Counted from the stretch's first letter, positions 16,529 through 27,353 are shown. The stretch: DNA of 38,594 nucleotides from Geobacillus jurassicus NBRC 107829 (GCF_001544315.1 NZ_BCQG01000035.1:1-38594), one strand, 5' to 3'. A program made the numbers and translations. The notes: generated by a model not told the origin, from the sequence alone.

Positions 16529-18019
16529 TTACCGCCCCCGCCAAAACACTTCGTTCCATTTCAGTTCATTTTTGAAGGACGGGACGGACGTATGTTCATT
16601 GATCACGACGCATTCAATGCCGGCCATTTCCGCAAAGTCTTGCAATTGTTCCGTTGTGACCGCAAACGAGAAGCACGTATGGTGGGCGCCGCCGGCTAAA
16701 ATCCATGCTTCGGCCGAGTCGCGCAACGATGGGCGCGGCTTCCATAAAATGCGGGCGACCGGCAGTTTCGGCATGTTATGTTCCGGTTTGACCGCATCGA
16801 CTTCATTGACGATGAGGCGGAAACGGTGCCCTAAATCGATCAACGATGCATTGACCGCTGCACCCTCGCCGCCGTCAAACACGAGACGGGCCGGATCTTC
16901 TTTTCCACCGATGGAAAGCGGATGAACTTCAATTCTTGGCTTGGTTGCCGCGATGGTCGGGCATACTTCCAACATATGGGCGCCAAGAATCATTTCGTTG
17001 CCCGGCTCAAGGTGGTACGTGTAGTCTTCCATAAACGACGTTCCTTTGCCGTCGGCCATGACTTTCATCAACCGGACGAGAGCAGCTGTTTTCCAATCGC
17101 CTTCGCCGCCAAAGCCATATCCTTCGGCCATCAACCGCTGAACCGCGAGCCCCGGAAGCTGCTTCATGCCATGCAAGTCCTCGAACGTCGTCGTGAAGGC
17201 AGTAAAGTTCCCGTCTTGCAAAAAGGCTTTTAACCCGAGCTCAATCCGCGCCTGTTCACGGATCGACTCGCGAACGGGCCCTTCTTGGCGGCCCGCGGGC
17301 ACAATGTCATACAACTCCTCGTATTCATCGAGCAACTCGTTCACTTTTTGCTCGGAAACATCGCGGATGTATTGGACTAAATCCCCAATCCCATAGCCGT
17401 TGACCGACCAACCGAATTGGATTTGCGCTCCAACTTTGTCCCCTTCGGTAACTGCTACTTCGCGCATGTTGTCACCAAAACGGGCGACTTTGAGATTGCG
17501 GCTTTCCGCAAACGCGACTGCCGTCCGCATCCATTTCGCCAGCCGCTCGCGGACACTCGGGTCTTCCCAATGGCCGACGACCACTTTCCGGGCGATCCCC
17601 ATTCTCGCGCCGATAAATCCGTATTCCCGGTCACCGTGGGCCGATTGGTTTAAGTTCATAAAGTCCATATCGATGCTGTCCCACGGAATGTCACGGTTAA
17701 ATTGAGTGTGAAGATGCAATAACGGTTTTCGCAGCTCCAAAAAACCGCCAATCCACATCTTCGCCGGCGAGAACGTATGCATCCATGTGATGATGCCGGC
17801 GCATTGTTCGTTGGCATTAGCCTCAAGACAAACGTCCCGAATTTCTTCTGGCGTGGTCACGACCGATTTGTAAACGAGTGGAAACGGGAACACCGAATCG
17901 CGATTCAGTTCATTGACGATCATTCTTGAATGTTCTTCGACTTGTTGTAACGCCTCTTCCCCGTATAAATGCTGGCTTCCTGTCACAAACCAAAATTCAT
18001 AAGGTCGTAATGATCGCAT
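16529..18019 (-). CDS. araA: L-arabinose isomerase
   Basis: A 496-residue L-arabinose isomerase (L-arabinose to L-ribulose), of the length known for Geobacillus AraA. It opens [19 protein letters not shown] and contains the Mn-binding glutamates/histidines in [21 protein letters not shown] and the GAHMLEVCP histidine region. The ATG follows GGGGGAG at 8-nt spacing; 22 in-frame codons upstream overlap the araB end and are not used. Third gene of araDBA, 17 bp behind araB. Confidence 0.97.
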   Translation of the reverse strand: MRSLRPYEFWFVTGSQHLYGEEALQQVEEHSRMIVNELNRDSVFPFPLVYKSVVTTPEEIRDVCLEANANEQCAGIITWMHTFSPAKMWIGGFLELRKPLLHLHTQFNRDIPWDSIDMDFMNLNQSAHGDREYGFIGARMGIARKVVVGHWEDPSVRERLAKWMRTAVAFAESRNLKVARFGDNMREVAVTEGDKVGAQIQFGWSVNGYGIGDLVQYIRDVSEQKVNELLDEYEELYDIVPAGRQEGPVRESIREQARIELGLKAFLQDGNFTAFTTTFEDLHGMKQLPGLAVQRLMAEGYGFGGEGDWKTAALVRLMKVMADGKGTSFMEDYTYHLEPGNEMILGAHMLEVCPTIAATKPRIEVHPLSIGGKEDPARLVFDGGEGAAVNASLIDLGHRFRLIVNEVDAVKPEHNMPKLPVARILWKPRPSLRDSAEAWILAGGAHHTCFSFAVTTEQLQDFAEMAGIECVVINEHTSVPSFKNELKWNEVFWRGR

Positions 18020-18036
18020 GATTGCTTCTCCCCCAT

Positions 18037-19731
18037 TCATGATAAAGTCATCGATTCTTTCGCCGCTCTTGCTGTTTCTTTCCAATGTTTGAGCCGTTTC
18101 ATCACGTCGTTTTCCCCGCGGCCGAAGTAGTCGTGCAGCTTTACATATTGCCGATACAGCTGATCATAAATCGCGACATTCTCCGGAATCGGCTTGAACG
18201 TCTCTTCGCGCACTTTCCCCATCTTTTGCGCCGCTTCGACGATGGACTCATATCCGCCGTTTTCTTTGCCAGCCGCCACCGCCGCGAACATGGCAGCCCC
18301 CACCGCCGGAGTTTGTTTCGACGCCGCAATTTTAATCTCACGGTTTGTCACATCGGCGTAAATTTGCATGAGCAGCTTGTTTTTTTGCGGCAGCCCGCCG
18401 CACGCATACAATTCATCAACCTTGACACCGTTTTCAACGAAAGCGTCGATAATTTTGCGTGTGCCAAAAGCTGTCGCTTCAAGCAGCGCGCGGTAAATCT
18501 CTTCTGGTTTTGTCAGCAATGTATATCCAACGATGAGCCCCGTTAAATCGGTATCGACCAGTACCGAGCGGTTGCCGTTCCACCAATCCAATGCAAGCAG
18601 TCCGGTTTCTCCCGGACGATAGGCAGAAGCCCGCTTTTCGAGCCATTCGTGGATGCTGACCCCTTCTTTTTCCGCCGCTTCTTTGACATACGCTGGAACG
18701 CCTTGTTCGACATACCAAGCGAAAATGTCCCCCACCGCCGATTGGCCGGCTTCATAACCGAAATACCCTGGGATGATGCCGTCCTCGACAACGCCGCACA
18801 TGCCTTCGACATATTTTTCTTCGGTGCCAAGCAACATATGACAGATCGATGTTCCCATGGCCATGACCAGCTTCCCTGGTTCGACAACCCCGACGCCCGG
18901 TACAGCTGCATGGGCATCAACGTTCCCGACAGCGACAGCCGTTCCTGGAAGGAGGCCCATCATGGCCGCCATTTCCTTCGTCAGCACTCCCGCCCGCGTG
19001 CCAAGCGGAACGATCGGGCCGCGCAGTTTCGTTTCTGTTAAGTGTTCCAGCCGCGGGTCGAGCGCCCGGAAAAACTCCTTGCTTGGATAGCCTTCTTGTT
19101 TATGCCAAATCGATTTATAGCCCGCCGTGCAGCTGTTCCGCACGATTTGCCCCGTCATTTTGAAAACAACCCAATCAGTCGCCTCTAAAAAGAGGTCGGT
19201 TTGCTCGTAGATGTCCGGCGCCTCATTTAAAATTTGCCAAATTTTCGCAATCATCCATTCGGATGAAATTTTTCCGCCATAGCGCGGCAAAAACGCTTCG
19301 CCCCGTTTGGCGGCGATTTCATTGAGCAAGTTCGCCTCATCTTGGGCAGCATGGTGCTTCCACAATTTCACCCAGCTGTGCGGACGGTGCTTGAATTCCG
19401 GTTTGAAGCAAAGCGGCTCGCCGGAAGCATCGACCGGCAGCATCGTGCAGGCGGTAAAATCAATGCCAATACCAATCACATCGGCCGGGTTGACCCCCGA
19501 CTTTTGCAATACCGCCGGGACAGCGGTCGCCAACACGTCGATATAATCACCTGGGTGCTGCAGCGCCCAGTCTGGCTCGAGTTGTACGTTCGATTCCGGC
19601 AGCACTTCATCAATGACTCCATGCGGATATGGAGTGACATGGTCTGCGATTTCGTTTCCTTCAAGATCGACAAGAACCGCTCTCCCCGATTCGGTTCCAT
19701 AGTCGATGCCGATGACGTACTTTTTCCCCAT
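18037..19731 (-). CDS. araB: L-ribulokinase
   Basis: A 564-residue FGGY kinase that phosphorylates L-ribulose to L-ribulose 5-phosphate. The N-terminal phosphate-binding [19 protein letters not shown], the AraB-typical [13 protein letters not shown], the catalytic Asp region [15 protein letters not shown] and the nucleotide segment [14 protein letters not shown] are all present. Length matches Bacillus AraB. It follows araD by 14 bp and precedes araA by 17 bp, in one operon under AraR. Confidence 0.97.
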   Translation of the reverse strand: MGKKYVIGIDYGTESGRAVLVDLEGNEIADHVTPYPHGVIDEVLPESNVQLEPDWALQHPGDYIDVLATAVPAVLQKSGVNPADVIGIGIDFTACTMLPVDASGEPLCFKPEFKHRPHSWVKLWKHHAAQDEANLLNEIAAKRGEAFLPRYGGKISSEWMIAKIWQILNEAPDIYEQTDLFLEATDWVVFKMTGQIVRNSCTAGYKSIWHKQEGYPSKEFFRALDPRLEHLTETKLRGPIVPLGTRAGVLTKEMAAMMGLLPGTAVAVGNVDAHAAVPGVGVVEPGKLVMAMGTSICHMLLGTEEKYVEGMCGVVEDGIIPGYFGYEAGQSAVGDIFAWYVEQGVPAYVKEAAEKEGVSIHEWLEKRASAYRPGETGLLALDWWNGNRSVLVDTDLTGLIVGYTLLTKPEEIYRALLEATAFGTRKIIDAFVENGVKVDELYACGGLPQKNKLLMQIYADVTNREIKIAASKQTPAVGAAMFAAVAAGKENGGYESIVEAAQKMGKVREETFKPIPENVAIYDQLYRQYVKLHDYFGRGENDVMKRLKHWKETARAAKESMTLS

Positions 19732-19745
19732 CGCATTCTCCCTCC

Positions 19746-20432
19746 CTATTGCCCGTAGTAAGCGTTTGCGCCATGCTTGCGCAAATAGTGGCGGTTAAGC
19801 AAAGACTGGCTGATCGGATGTGCGTCGGGATTGAGCATGAATGTTCTTGCGGCCATTTTCGCTACTTCTTCCAAGACAACAGCATTATGAACGGCGTTCG
19901 CCGGATCTTTCCCCCAGGCAAACGGCCCATGCCCATGCACCAAGACACCCGGCATTTGCAACGGATCAAGAAAACGGAACGTTTCCGTAATGACCTTTCC
20001 GGTCTCCAGTTCATAAGCTCCTTGAATTTCTTCATCCGTCATCGGCCGCGTGCACGGAATTTCCCCATAAAAATAGTCGGCGTGCGTCGTCCCTAACACG
20101 GGAATTCCTTTTCCGGCCTGCGCCCAAATCGTCGCCCACGTCGAATGAGTATGCACAATTCCTCCAACGCCAGGAAATTGTTTATACAACCAAAGATGGG
20201 TCGGGGTGTCCGACGACGGTTTTAAGCTTCCTTCCACCACATTGCCGTTTAAGTCCACAACCACCATATCATCGATGGTCAGCTTGTCATACGCCACTCC
20301 GCTTGGTTTAATGACAACCAATCCGCGCTCCCGGTCAATCCCGCTGACATTTCCCCACGTAAACGTCACGAGGCGGTATTGCGGGAGCTGCAGATTGGCC
20401 TCCAATACAGATTGTTTCAACTCCTCAAGCAT
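19746..20432 (-). CDS. araD: L-ribulose-5-phosphate 4-epimerase
   Basis: A 228-residue class II aldolase-family epimerase that makes D-xylulose 5-phosphate from L-ribulose 5-phosphate. The Zn ligands are visible in [14 protein letters not shown] (two histidines) and [10 protein letters not shown], and the phosphate site in TWGNVSG. The ATG at 20432 has AGGGAG at 8-nt spacing; the in-frame GTG three codons earlier overlaps that site. First gene of araDBA, downstream of a palindromic AraR operator. Confidence 0.96.
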   Translation of the reverse strand: MLEELKQSVLEANLQLPQYRLVTFTWGNVSGIDRERGLVVIKPSGVAYDKLTIDDMVVVDLNGNVVEGSLKPSSDTPTHLWLYKQFPGVGGIVHTHSTWATIWAQAGKGIPVLGTTHADYFYGEIPCTRPMTDEEIQGAYELETGKVITETFRFLDPLQMPGVLVHGHGPFAWGKDPANAVHNAVVLEEVAKMAARTFMLNPDAHPISQSLLNRHYLRKHGANAYYGQ

Positions 20433-20467
20433 GGCTTCCACTCCCTATGAAAAATCTCCTCACCTCC

Positions 20468-20496
20468 ATTATAATATTGTACGTACAATTTTTCTA
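20468..20496 (-). promoter_or_regulatory. araDBA promoter with AraR operator
   Basis: A perfect palindrome ATTGTACGTACAAT (20476-20489) matches the AraR operator core known from B. subtilis. On the minus strand it sits between a weak -35 (TAGAAA, complement of 20491-20496) and a perfect -10 TATAAT (complement of 20468-20473). AraR bound here would block RNA polymerase until L-arabinose is present. Confidence 0.88.
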
Positions 20497-20525
20497 TACT
20501 TTTTGTATAAATACGAACATATTTT

Positions 20526-21620
20526 TTATATTTCTTTTGTAGAGTTACGGACGATTAACTCGGGCTTATAAATAATATCTCCGATTTTTTCAGCGGCCGG
20601 CTGCTCGATCATTTGAATCAACAGTTGCGCCGCTTGAATCCCCATTTCCGTTTTTGGATGGCGGATGGTCGTTAGCTTCACTTCCGTCGCCGTCGCAAAC
20701 GTGGAGTCATCAAAACCCACAATCGAAATGTCATCAGGAACCGATAATCCTTGTTGGCGAATGACTTCGAGAAGCAAAATCGCCAGCTCATCATTGTAGC
20801 AAACAAACGCTGTCGGCCGCTCCTCTTTTGGCCGTTGCAAAAACTCCCGCGCCACCCCAAGCGGCTTGGTCATTTTCTCCTCGGTTGTGTAGGATAGAAG
20901 ATACTCCGTCGCCACGGGCACCTCGTGTTGCTGGTGGGCGCGAATAAACCCCCGCAAACGATCCACCCCTTGCAAATCGTCAGTTTTAAAGAAACCAGCG
21001 ATTCGGCGATGGCCTAAACGAATAAGGTGATCCGTCAATAAAAACCCGCCCTCTTCGTCGTCCATTTTGACGCATGGACAGCTCACTTCCAAATAGCGGG
21101 CGTTGATCATCACATACGGAATATGGTGGTTGTTGAGCGACAAGTAGTAGCCTAAATTTGGGTTTCCTTGCGCGCTTTTCGTCGGCTCGATGATCAGCCC
21201 GCTTAATGGCTCTCGAATCATCTCCTCAAGCTGTTCTTTCTCTCTCTGTTTATCGTTATTTGTGCTCGCCAACAAAAGGCGGTAGCCTTTTTCCCGCAGC
21301 GTCTCCTCCGCTCCACGTACAATATGAGGAAAAATATAATCGGAAATATAGGTCGTCACGATCCCGATCGTTTTCGTGTCAACCTGTTCTTTCGGCTTCG
21401 GCCGGGACACAAACGTGCCGCTCCCTTGAATTTTGTACAGCCATCCTTCCTTTTCGAGCTCCCCGAGCGCCTGCCGAACCGTATGTCGGCTCAGCTGAAA
21501 CTGATTGGCAATCTCGTGTTCCGTCGGGATTTTCTCATCCGGCTTTATTTGTCCGGAAATGATCCAAGATAAAATTTCTTGTTTTAATTGCAGATATTTC
21601 GGCAGCGTTTTCTCCTTCAT
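20526..21620 (-). CDS. araR: Arabinose repressor AraR (GntR HTH, LacI-type sensor)
   Basis: A 364-residue chimeric repressor: a GntR-type winged helix (about 1-70, with IPTEHEIANQFQLSRHTVRQ) followed by a LacI/GalR periplasmic-binding-like effector domain (from TIGIVTTYISDYIFP). This is the AraR architecture; B. subtilis AraR has nearly the same length. L-arabinose binding should release DNA. The ATG is 6 nt behind GAGG; an upstream in-frame start is less likely. It lies directly upstream of araD in the same direction, with operator sites at araD, araE, araP and probably its own promoter. Confidence 0.95.
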   Translation of the reverse strand: MKEKTLPKYLQLKQEILSWIISGQIKPDEKIPTEHEIANQFQLSRHTVRQALGELEKEGWLYKIQGSGTFVSRPKPKEQVDTKTIGIVTTYISDYIFPHIVRGAEETLREKGYRLLLASTNNDKQREKEQLEEMIREPLSGLIIEPTKSAQGNPNLGYYLSLNNHHIPYVMINARYLEVSCPCVKMDDEEGGFLLTDHLIRLGHRRIAGFFKTDDLQGVDRLRGFIRAHQQHEVPVATEYLLSYTTEEKMTKPLGVAREFLQRPKEERPTAFVCYNDELAILLLEVIRQQGLSVPDDISIVGFDDSTFATATEVKLTTIRHPKTEMGIQAAQLLIQMIEQPAAEKIGDIIYKPELIVRNSTKEI

Positions 21621-21661
21621 ATTCCACCTCAACGACAAAAAATGAGATACAAATTAATTTT

Positions 21662-21690
21662 ATTATAGCAGTTTTTATTTGTCCGTATCT
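21662..21690 (-). promoter_or_regulatory. araR promoter with imperfect AraR site
   Basis: Minus-strand TATAAT (complement of 21662-21667) is 41 bp upstream of the araR start. ATTTGTCCGTATCT at 21677-21690 agrees with the first half and centre of the AraR operator (ATTTGTACGTACAAAT) but not the second half, and covers the -35 zone. It suggests autoregulation. The remaining part of the gap (21700-21990) holds AT-rich sequence with an imperfect TGTAAAA...TTTTACA repeat near 21820-21855 and no visible gene. Confidence 0.5.
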
Positions 21691-21991
21691 ATTATTCCAA
21701 GAGCGATGGAGAAAATGGAAAGCAATAGGAATATTTGTCGCCAACTTACGCATAAGTCCCTTCCAAACGAAAGGACACCATGGAGAAAACGCTCCAGCCC
21801 CGGAAGTCCTCTTGATAATGTAAAAAACAAGACTATATAAAATTTTGTTTTACATCCAGCCGATCGCCGTGTTATATCATAGTCGAATTGTATGGGGGTC
21901 AAAACAGAAACGAAAAATCGGAAATTCCTTATTGCAACTTATATAGTAAGGAGATCGTTCTCCCTTTCGTTCGTTTTTCTGCCAATTTGTC

Positions 21992-22019
21992 AAAAAAGCC
22001 AAGCCGATGCGCTTGGCTC
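21992..22019 (-). terminator. Terminator of the araEGH operon
   Basis: Minus-strand AGCCAAG...CTTGGCT with a short loop, followed by TTTTTTG (complement of 21992-21997), 15 bases past the araH stop. Confidence 0.9.
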
Positions 22020-22033
22020 TTTGCTCCCTTGGG

Positions 22034-23257
22034 TTATGAGGCTTTATTTTTGTTATAAATATCAAAAGCAACCGCAATGAGCAGTACAAGCCCTTTGATC
22101 GCTTGTTGCCAGTCAATCCCCAATCCCAACAACGACATTCCATTGTTCATCACACCCATGACAAGACCGCCGATAATCGCTCCCCCGATCGTGCCGACAC
22201 CGCCATAAGCGGATGCTCCTCCGATAAAGCACGCCGCAATGGCATCGAGTTCAAACAAGTTTCCCGCTTTCGGTGTTGCGGCATTGAGACGAGCGGCAAA
22301 AATCAATCCGGACAAGGCAGCCAGCACACCCATGTTAACAAACACCCAAAATGTGACGCGTTTCGTTTTAATCCCCGACAATTGGGCTGCCTTTTCATTG
22401 CCGCCAATGGCATAAATATGGCGCCCGACGACCGTCCGATTCGCCACAAAGGAATAAGCGATAATCAACGCGGCCAAAATCACCAAAATCGTCGGGATTC
22501 CTTCATACGTCGCTAAAATATAAGTGAAAATCATGATCACAGCGGCAATCGCAGCCAGTTTCAAGGCAAACATCGGCGCAGGGTTGACGGCAAACCCATA
22601 TTTTTTCTGGCTATTTCGTTTTCTCCATTCCAGTACAATAAACAAGAGGGAAGCGGCGACACCGATCACAATGGTGAACAGATGGATCTCTCCTCCATGA
22701 AATACGTCTGGGAGAAACCCAGAACTCATATTTTGGAATGTTTTCGGGAACGGGGCGATCGACTGTCCTTCCAAAATGACCATCGTCAATCCCCGAAACA
22801 GCAACATCCCTGCCAATGTAACAATGAACGATGGAATTTTTACGTACGCCACCCAAAACCCTTGCCATGCACCAATCAAGGCTCCAAGCAATAAACAAAT
22901 GAGCATTGTCAGCCACACTGATGCATGGTGCTGAACCATCAGAATGCCGGCCAATGCCCCGACAAAAGCTGCCACCGATCCGACGGACAAGTCAATATGT
23001 CCAGTGATAATGACAAGCATCATGCCGACAGCCAGCACCAAAATATAACTGTTTTGCAAAATCAAGTTCGTAATATTTAATGGCCGCAACAAAATGCCCC
23101 CAGTTAACACTTGGAACAATAACATAATCAAAATGAGAGCGATGACCATGCTGGAACTTCTCATATTGTTTTTAATCATCTGACCGATCGATAACCGTTG
23201 ATTTTCTACAGATTGCCCTGAAGAACGATGCACTGCTTTTCGCATTGGCGCTTCCAT
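22034..23257 (-). CDS. araH: L-arabinose ABC transporter permease
   Basis: A 407-residue sugar ABC permease of the CUT2 (ribose/xylose/arabinose) group with about ten membrane segments. Typical features: NSYILVLAVGMMLVIITGHIDLSVG near the N-terminus (given in part), and the coupling segment VGRHIYAIGGNEKAAQLSGI. It has the extra central membrane insertion of XylH-type permeases. It carries the sugar through the membrane with AraG and the lipoprotein AraE. The ATG follows AGGAGGGAG and lies one base after the araG stop, so translation is coupled. Matches AraH of the G. stearothermophilus arabinose system by context. Confidence 0.93.
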   Translation of the reverse strand: MEAPMRKAVHRSSGQSVENQRLSIGQMIKNNMRSSSMVIALILIMLLFQVLTGGILLRPLNITNLILQNSYILVLAVGMMLVIITGHIDLSVGSVAAFVGALAGILMVQHHASVWLTMLICLLLGALIGAWQGFWVAYVKIPSFIVTLAGMLLFRGLTMVILEGQSIAPFPKTFQNMSSGFLPDVFHGGEIHLFTIVIGVAASLLFIVLEWRKRNSQKKYGFAVNPAPMFALKLAAIAAVIMIFTYILATYEGIPTILVILAALIIAYSFVANRTVVGRHIYAIGGNEKAAQLSGIKTKRVTFWVFVNMGVLAALSGLIFAARLNAATPKAGNLFELDAIAACFIGGASAYGGVGTIGGAIIGGLVMGVMNNGMSLLGLGIDWQQAIKGLVLLIAVAFDIYNKNKAS

Positions 23258-23258
23258 C

Positions 23259-24800
23259 TTATGCTCCCTCCTGAATTGCTGTTTTGGTCATGAGCCTCAT
23301 TAGTTTTTCTTGTGTCGCATCTTCCCGCGACACCTCGCCAGTGATTCTCCCTTCACTCATCACATAAATTCGGTCGCACATGCCAAGAATTTCTGGGAGT
23401 TCAGACGAAATCATTAAAATCCCTTTCCCTTCATCGGCCAGCTGCTGAATGATTGTGTAAATTTCATATTTCGCACCGACGTCAATTCCTCGTGTCGGTT
23501 CGTCAAGAATCAAAATATCGGGCTCAGCGAAAATCCATTTGCTTAACACCACTTTTTGCTGATTCCCTCCACTTAGGGCTTCCACTTTTTGAAATACACT
23601 TGGCGTTTTAATTTTGAATTGGTCACGGAATCGTTCCGATTGAACAATTTCTTGATTTTCATCAACCACAAAATGATTCGAGATTTTTCCTAAACGGGAA
23701 AGCGTAATATTTTTCCGAATGTCTTCTATTAAGATGAGACCATTTCCTTTCCTGTCTTCTGTTACATAGGCAATCCCGTTGGCGATGGCCTTGCTGACAT
23801 CGCTGACATCAATTTTGACTCCGTTTTTCCATATCTCTCCGCTAATTTTCTTCCCGTATGACCGACCAAAGATGCTCATAGCCAATTCCGTTCGTCCCGC
23901 CCCCATGAGGCCAGCAATCCCGACAATTTCTCCTCTGCGAATCGACAGATTGACGTCATCAATCACCTTGCGCTCCGAGTAAACAGGGTGATACACCGTC
24001 CAATTCTTCACTTCAAATATGATTTCGCCAATCTTCGGCGTTCTTGTCGGATAACGATTGGTCAAGTCGCGCCCGACCATTCCACGGATAATCCGGTCTT
24101 CGGTCACCTCATCATGTTTCATATCCAACGTTTCAATTGTTTTTCCATCCCGTAAAATCGTGATCGAATCAGCGACTTTGGCAATTTCATTTAATTTATG
24201 GGAAATAATAATGGCTGATAACCCCTGTTTTTTCAATTCCAAAAGCAAATTCAGCAAGTTTTCGCTGTCATCTTCATTCAATGCCGCTGTCGGCTCATCC
24301 AAAATAAGCAATTTGACTTCTTTGGCCAATGCTTTCGCGATTTCTACGAGTTGTTGCTTGCCGACGCCAAGTTGGCCGACCGGTGTATGCGGCGATTCAT
24401 CTAATCCAACTTTCTGCAGCAGTTTTTTTGTTTGAGCAATCGTTTCATTCCAATTAATGATGCCTTTTTTCGCCCGTTCATTCCCTAAAAAAATATTTTC
24501 GGCAATAGATAAATAGGGAATCAAGGCCAGCTCTTGATGAATAATAACAATTCCTAACTGTTCGCTCTGTTTAATATCCTTAAATCTACATACGTCACCC
24601 TTAAATAAAATTTCTCCGTCATACGTGCCGTATGGATAAACACCACTCAACACTTTCATTAATGTCGATTTCCCGGCTCCATTCTCTCCACAAAGCGCGT
24701 GAATTTCCCCTTCCCGCACCTTTAAGTTCACATTATCAAGCGCTTTCACTCCAGGAAATTGTTTCGTAATCCCCCTCATTTCTAAAATAAACTCTGACAT
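23259..24800 (-). CDS. araG: L-arabinose ABC transporter, duplicated ATP-binding protein
   Basis: A 513-residue CUT2-type ATPase with two ABC cassettes. First cassette: Walker [10 protein letters not shown], signature [18 protein letters not shown], Walker [12 protein letters not shown]. Second cassette: degenerate Walker [11 protein letters not shown], signature [14 protein letters not shown], Walker [13 protein letters not shown]. This asymmetry is normal for RbsA/AraG/MglA proteins. It energises uptake through AraH on the inner face of the membrane. The ATG follows AAGGGGGC. A stem-loop separates it from araE. Confidence 0.95.
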   Translation of the reverse strand: MSEFILEMRGITKQFPGVKALDNVNLKVREGEIHALCGENGAGKSTLMKVLSGVYPYGTYDGEILFKGDVCRFKDIKQSEQLGIVIIHQELALIPYLSIAENIFLGNERAKKGIINWNETIAQTKKLLQKVGLDESPHTPVGQLGVGKQQLVEIAKALAKEVKLLILDEPTAALNEDDSENLLNLLLELKKQGLSAIIISHKLNEIAKVADSITILRDGKTIETLDMKHDEVTEDRIIRGMVGRDLTNRYPTRTPKIGEIIFEVKNWTVYHPVYSERKVIDDVNLSIRRGEIVGIAGLMGAGRTELAMSIFGRSYGKKISGEIWKNGVKIDVSDVSKAIANGIAYVTEDRKGNGLILIEDIRKNITLSRLGKISNHFVVDENQEIVQSERFRDQFKIKTPSVFQKVEALSGGNQQKVVLSKWIFAEPDILILDEPTRGIDVGAKYEIYTIIQQLADEGKGILMISSELPEILGMCDRIYVMSEGRITGEVSREDATQEKLMRLMTKTAIQEGA

Positions 24801-24829
24801 TTTCTGTTGCCCCCTTGTAAGAGAGTTAC

Positions 24830-24863
24830 GGATATAAGGGGTGCAGGTGCATCCCTTATATCC
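24830..24863 (-). other. Intercistronic stem-loop between araE and araG
   Basis: A perfect 11-bp stem (GGATATAAGGG at 24830-24840 and CCCTTATATCC at 24853-24863) lies in the 79-bp gap between araE and araG. No T run follows on the minus strand, so it is best read as an mRNA-stabilising or partial-attenuation structure that raises binding-protein output over the membrane components. Confidence 0.75.
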
Positions 24864-24879
24864 GACTTTTTGGCATCTT

Positions 24880-25959
24880 CTACTTTTCTAAATCTTCTTT
24901 TTTGTAATAGCCGCTGTCGATCAATACTTTTTCATAATTGGATTTATCAACCGAAACCGGTTCCAGCAAGTACGCTGGGACAACTTTAACACCGTTATTA
25001 TACGTTTTTGTATCGTTCACTTCCGGTTTTTTCCCTTTCAACACCGCATCAGCCATTTCCACCGCTTTTTTCGCTAATTCACGTGTATCCTTAAATACCG
25101 TTTGCGTCTGTTCCCCTGCAATAATCGATTTCACCGAAGCCAATTCCGCATCTTGACCAGTAATCACCGGCATCGGTTTGCTTGGAGTTCCATAGCCAAC
25201 CCCTTTTAAGGACGAAATGATGCCGATGCTAATGCCATCGTACGGAGACAAAACTGCATCAACGCGAGCATTCGTATAATGCGCACTCAACAAGTTATCC
25301 ATACGTGCCTGAGCTGTTGCCCCATCCCAGCGCAATGTCGCTACCTGGTCAAACTTCGTCTGGCCGCTTCTCACCACTAATTTTCCGGAATCAATGTACG
25401 GCTTTAACACCGACATCGCTCCATCAAAGAAGAAATAAGCATTATTGTCATCCGGAGAACCAGCAAACAACTCAATGTTGAACGGTCCTTTTCCTTCTTT
25501 CAATCCGAGTTTTTGTTCGATATATTGCCCTTGCAGCACACCGACTTTAAAGTTGTCAAACGTTGCGTAGTAATCCACGTATTTGCTGTTTTTAATCAAA
25601 CGGTCGTACGAAATGATCTTAATCCCTTGTTTATGCGCTTTTTCCAACACATCTGTTAACGCTTCCGCATCAATCGGGGCAATCACCAACACATTGACCC
25701 CTTTAGTGATCATGTTTTCAATTTGCGATACTTGGTTCTCAACGACATCCTCAGCATATTGCAAATCCGTCTTATAGCCGAGCTTTTTGAATTCTTTTAC
25801 CATATTTTGTCCGTCATGAATCCAGCGCTCCGATGACTTCGTCGGCATGGAAATGCCAACAAATCCGGCGTCTTTTCCGCCGTTCGCTCCGAGCCCTCCA
25901 CAAGCGGACAATGACAGCACAAACACCAATAATGTAAGTACATATAAAAACCTTTTCAT
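24880..25959 (-). CDS. araE: L-arabinose ABC transporter substrate-binding lipoprotein
   Basis: A 359-residue extracellular sugar-binding lipoprotein. It starts [20 protein letters not shown] with lipobox LSAC (acylated C20), then a periplasmic-binding-protein fold of the ChvE/XylF type ([33 protein letters not shown]). It should capture L-arabinose outside the cell and hand it to AraH/AraG. The ATG follows AAGGGGG. First gene of araEGH, behind an AraR-type operator and a cre-like site. The name follows the G. stearothermophilus usage, where AraE is the binding protein; in B. subtilis araE is an unrelated symporter. Confidence 0.93.
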   Translation of the reverse strand: MKRFLYVLTLLVFVLSLSACGGLGANGGKDAGFVGISMPTKSSERWIHDGQNMVKEFKKLGYKTDLQYAEDVVENQVSQIENMITKGVNVLVIAPIDAEALTDVLEKAHKQGIKIISYDRLIKNSKYVDYYATFDNFKVGVLQGQYIEQKLGLKEGKGPFNIELFAGSPDDNNAYFFFDGAMSVLKPYIDSGKLVVRSGQTKFDQVATLRWDGATAQARMDNLLSAHYTNARVDAVLSPYDGISIGIISSLKGVGYGTPSKPMPVITGQDAELASVKSIIAGEQTQTVFKDTRELAKKAVEMADAVLKGKKPEVNDTKTYNNGVKVVPAYLLEPVSVDKSNYEKVLIDSGYYKKEDLEK

Positions 25960-25973
25960 TTTTTAACCCCCTT

Positions 25974-26085
25974 AAATTTGTACGTATATTTAGTTTCTGG
26001 TTTTACTATATCATCGAACAAGTTGTTCGTCTTTTTAATAAATTAACTGTTTTTATAAAAATTCAACTTTGTTAAAGCGTTTTCA
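25974..26085 (-). promoter_or_regulatory. araEGH control region: AraR site, palindrome, cre-like site
   Basis: In order of approach to the gene on the minus strand: a cre-like TTAAAGCGTTTTCA at 26072-26085 (one fixed position off); a perfect palindrome CGAACAA-G-TTGTTCG at 26015-26029; a -10 TATAGT (complement of 26005-26010); and an AraR-like ATTTGTACGTATAT at 25976-25989 just before the ribosome site. The palindrome overlaps the -35 zone and could be the target of the response regulator AraT or of a repressor. AraR binding downstream of the -10 would act as a roadblock. Confidence 0.65.
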
Positions 26086-26093
26086 AGAAAAGA

Positions 26094-26120
26094 AGAACGG
26101 CCTTTTCAAAAGACCGTTTC
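26094..26120 (-). terminator. Terminator after araT
   Basis: Minus-strand AACGGTC...GGCCGTT hairpin (one mismatch in the stem), with a U-rich but interrupted tail (CTTCTTTTCTTG). It should partly separate araPST from araEGH. Confidence 0.6.
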
Positions 26121-26140
26121 ATCTCATCAATCCCCGTTTT

Positions 26141-27340
26141 TTATTCATTTGTTATGTGCATTTTTCGATATTGATTTGGAGATACTCCCATCGCTTTTTT
26201 AAAAGCGGTGCTGAAATAATGTTGCGTATCATAACCGACACGCTCAGCAATTTCATGGATCGGCAATTCGGTAGACAAAAGCAGCTCCGCTGCCTTTTCC
26301 ATCCGAGTTTTCGTCAACAAATGAACAAACGGAATGCCAAGCTCTTGCTTGATCATTCGACTTAAATAAACCGGGGAGACATTGAGAAATCGAGCAACGG
26401 ACTCAAGTGTCAAATCCGGCTGGCTAAAGTGTTTTTGGATATACTGTTTGGCACGGCGGACAATCGGAGAAAGGCGGCTTTCTTCCGCCATCTGCTCCTT
26501 GCATTTTTCATAGGCCGTCCTCACCCCGGTTATTCCTCCTTCCACCGTTTTGATATATACACTGGCGCTGATGTACAAATGTTGTTTCAGTGCCATTTCA
26601 ATCTGTCCACGCTGTTCTTTACTGATCGGCTTCCAGTTGATCATAACGATGAACTCGTCTGAATCGCGAAAAACCATTTTTTCACCATCGGCCAATAACT
26701 CAGTGATGACGTTCTCAATGGCGAATAAAAGCAACTGCCGATCCCGATCATTCACAATTGACTGATTTTTAAATGAAAGCCATTGAATCACAACGACTTG
26801 CGCAGGACAAGATCGTGGAAGCCCAAACAATGACAGGTGTTTCATGATCTCTTCCTCTGTCAATCGCCCAGCCACCCATTCCATCCCAAATTGTTCGCGA
26901 AGTACGTGAAGATGCTTTTGTACTTGATTTGTTAACAACTCCATATATCGTTTTTCCTTTTGTTCCTGTTCGAGCTTCTCCTTCACTTTGGCGACTACTT
27001 CGCGCAATTGCTGTGGATTGGTTGGCTTCAATAAATAATCATCCACCTGAAGGCGAATCGCCTCCTGCGCATATGAAAACTCATCGTAGCCAGTAATCAC
27101 AATCATATGGCAGTTCGGCAACTTCTCCCGCACATGTTTCATCAGCGTAATCCCATCCATGATCGGCATACTTAAATCGACAAATAATACGTTCACTTCA
27201 TGTTGCAAAGCAAGTTCAAGCGCCTCTTGCCCGTCTTCCGCCTCTGCAACAATTTCCATATCAAATCCATTCCAATCGATCGACTCCCGAATTCCTTCAC
27301 GAATGATGACTTCATCATCCGCAATCAACACCTTCCACAT
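26141..27340 (-). CDS. araT: Response regulator, AraC-type output
   Basis: A 399-residue response regulator. Receiver domain 1-120 with acidic pair DD8-9, phospho-acceptor D55 (VDLSMPIMDG) and K105 (LLKPTNP); a variable middle; and a C-terminal AraC/XylS double helix-turn-helix (about 295-395, ending with RVGYDTQHYFSTAFKKAMG). It should be phosphorylated by AraS and switch on the arabinose transporter. The ATG follows AGGAGGGATGGATGC, 13 bp behind the araS stop. Confidence 0.93.
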   Translation of the reverse strand: MWKVLIADDEVIIREGIRESIDWNGFDMEIVAEAEDGQEALELALQHEVNVLFVDLSMPIMDGITLMKHVREKLPNCHMIVITGYDEFSYAQEAIRLQVDDYLLKPTNPQQLREVVAKVKEKLEQEQKEKRYMELLTNQVQKHLHVLREQFGMEWVAGRLTEEEIMKHLSLFGLPRSCPAQVVVIQWLSFKNQSIVNDRDRQLLLFAIENVITELLADGEKMVFRDSDEFIVMINWKPISKEQRGQIEMALKQHLYISASVYIKTVEGGITGVRTAYEKCKEQMAEESRLSPIVRRAKQYIQKHFSQPDLTLESVARFLNVSPVYLSRMIKQELGIPFVHLLTKTRMEKAAELLLSTELPIHEIAERVGYDTQHYFSTAFKKAMGVSPNQYRKMHITNE

Positions 27341-27353
27341 GCATCCATCCCTC

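Noticed and set aside
21700-21990. Small gene in the araR-araH gap
   Set aside because: Short frames exist on both strands, but none has a ribosome site and they lie across the terminator or the AT-rich repeat.
26015-26029. LexA box before araE
   Set aside because: CGAACAA-G-TTGTTCG has five bases between GAAC and GTTC arms instead of four, so it does not fit the LexA spacing.
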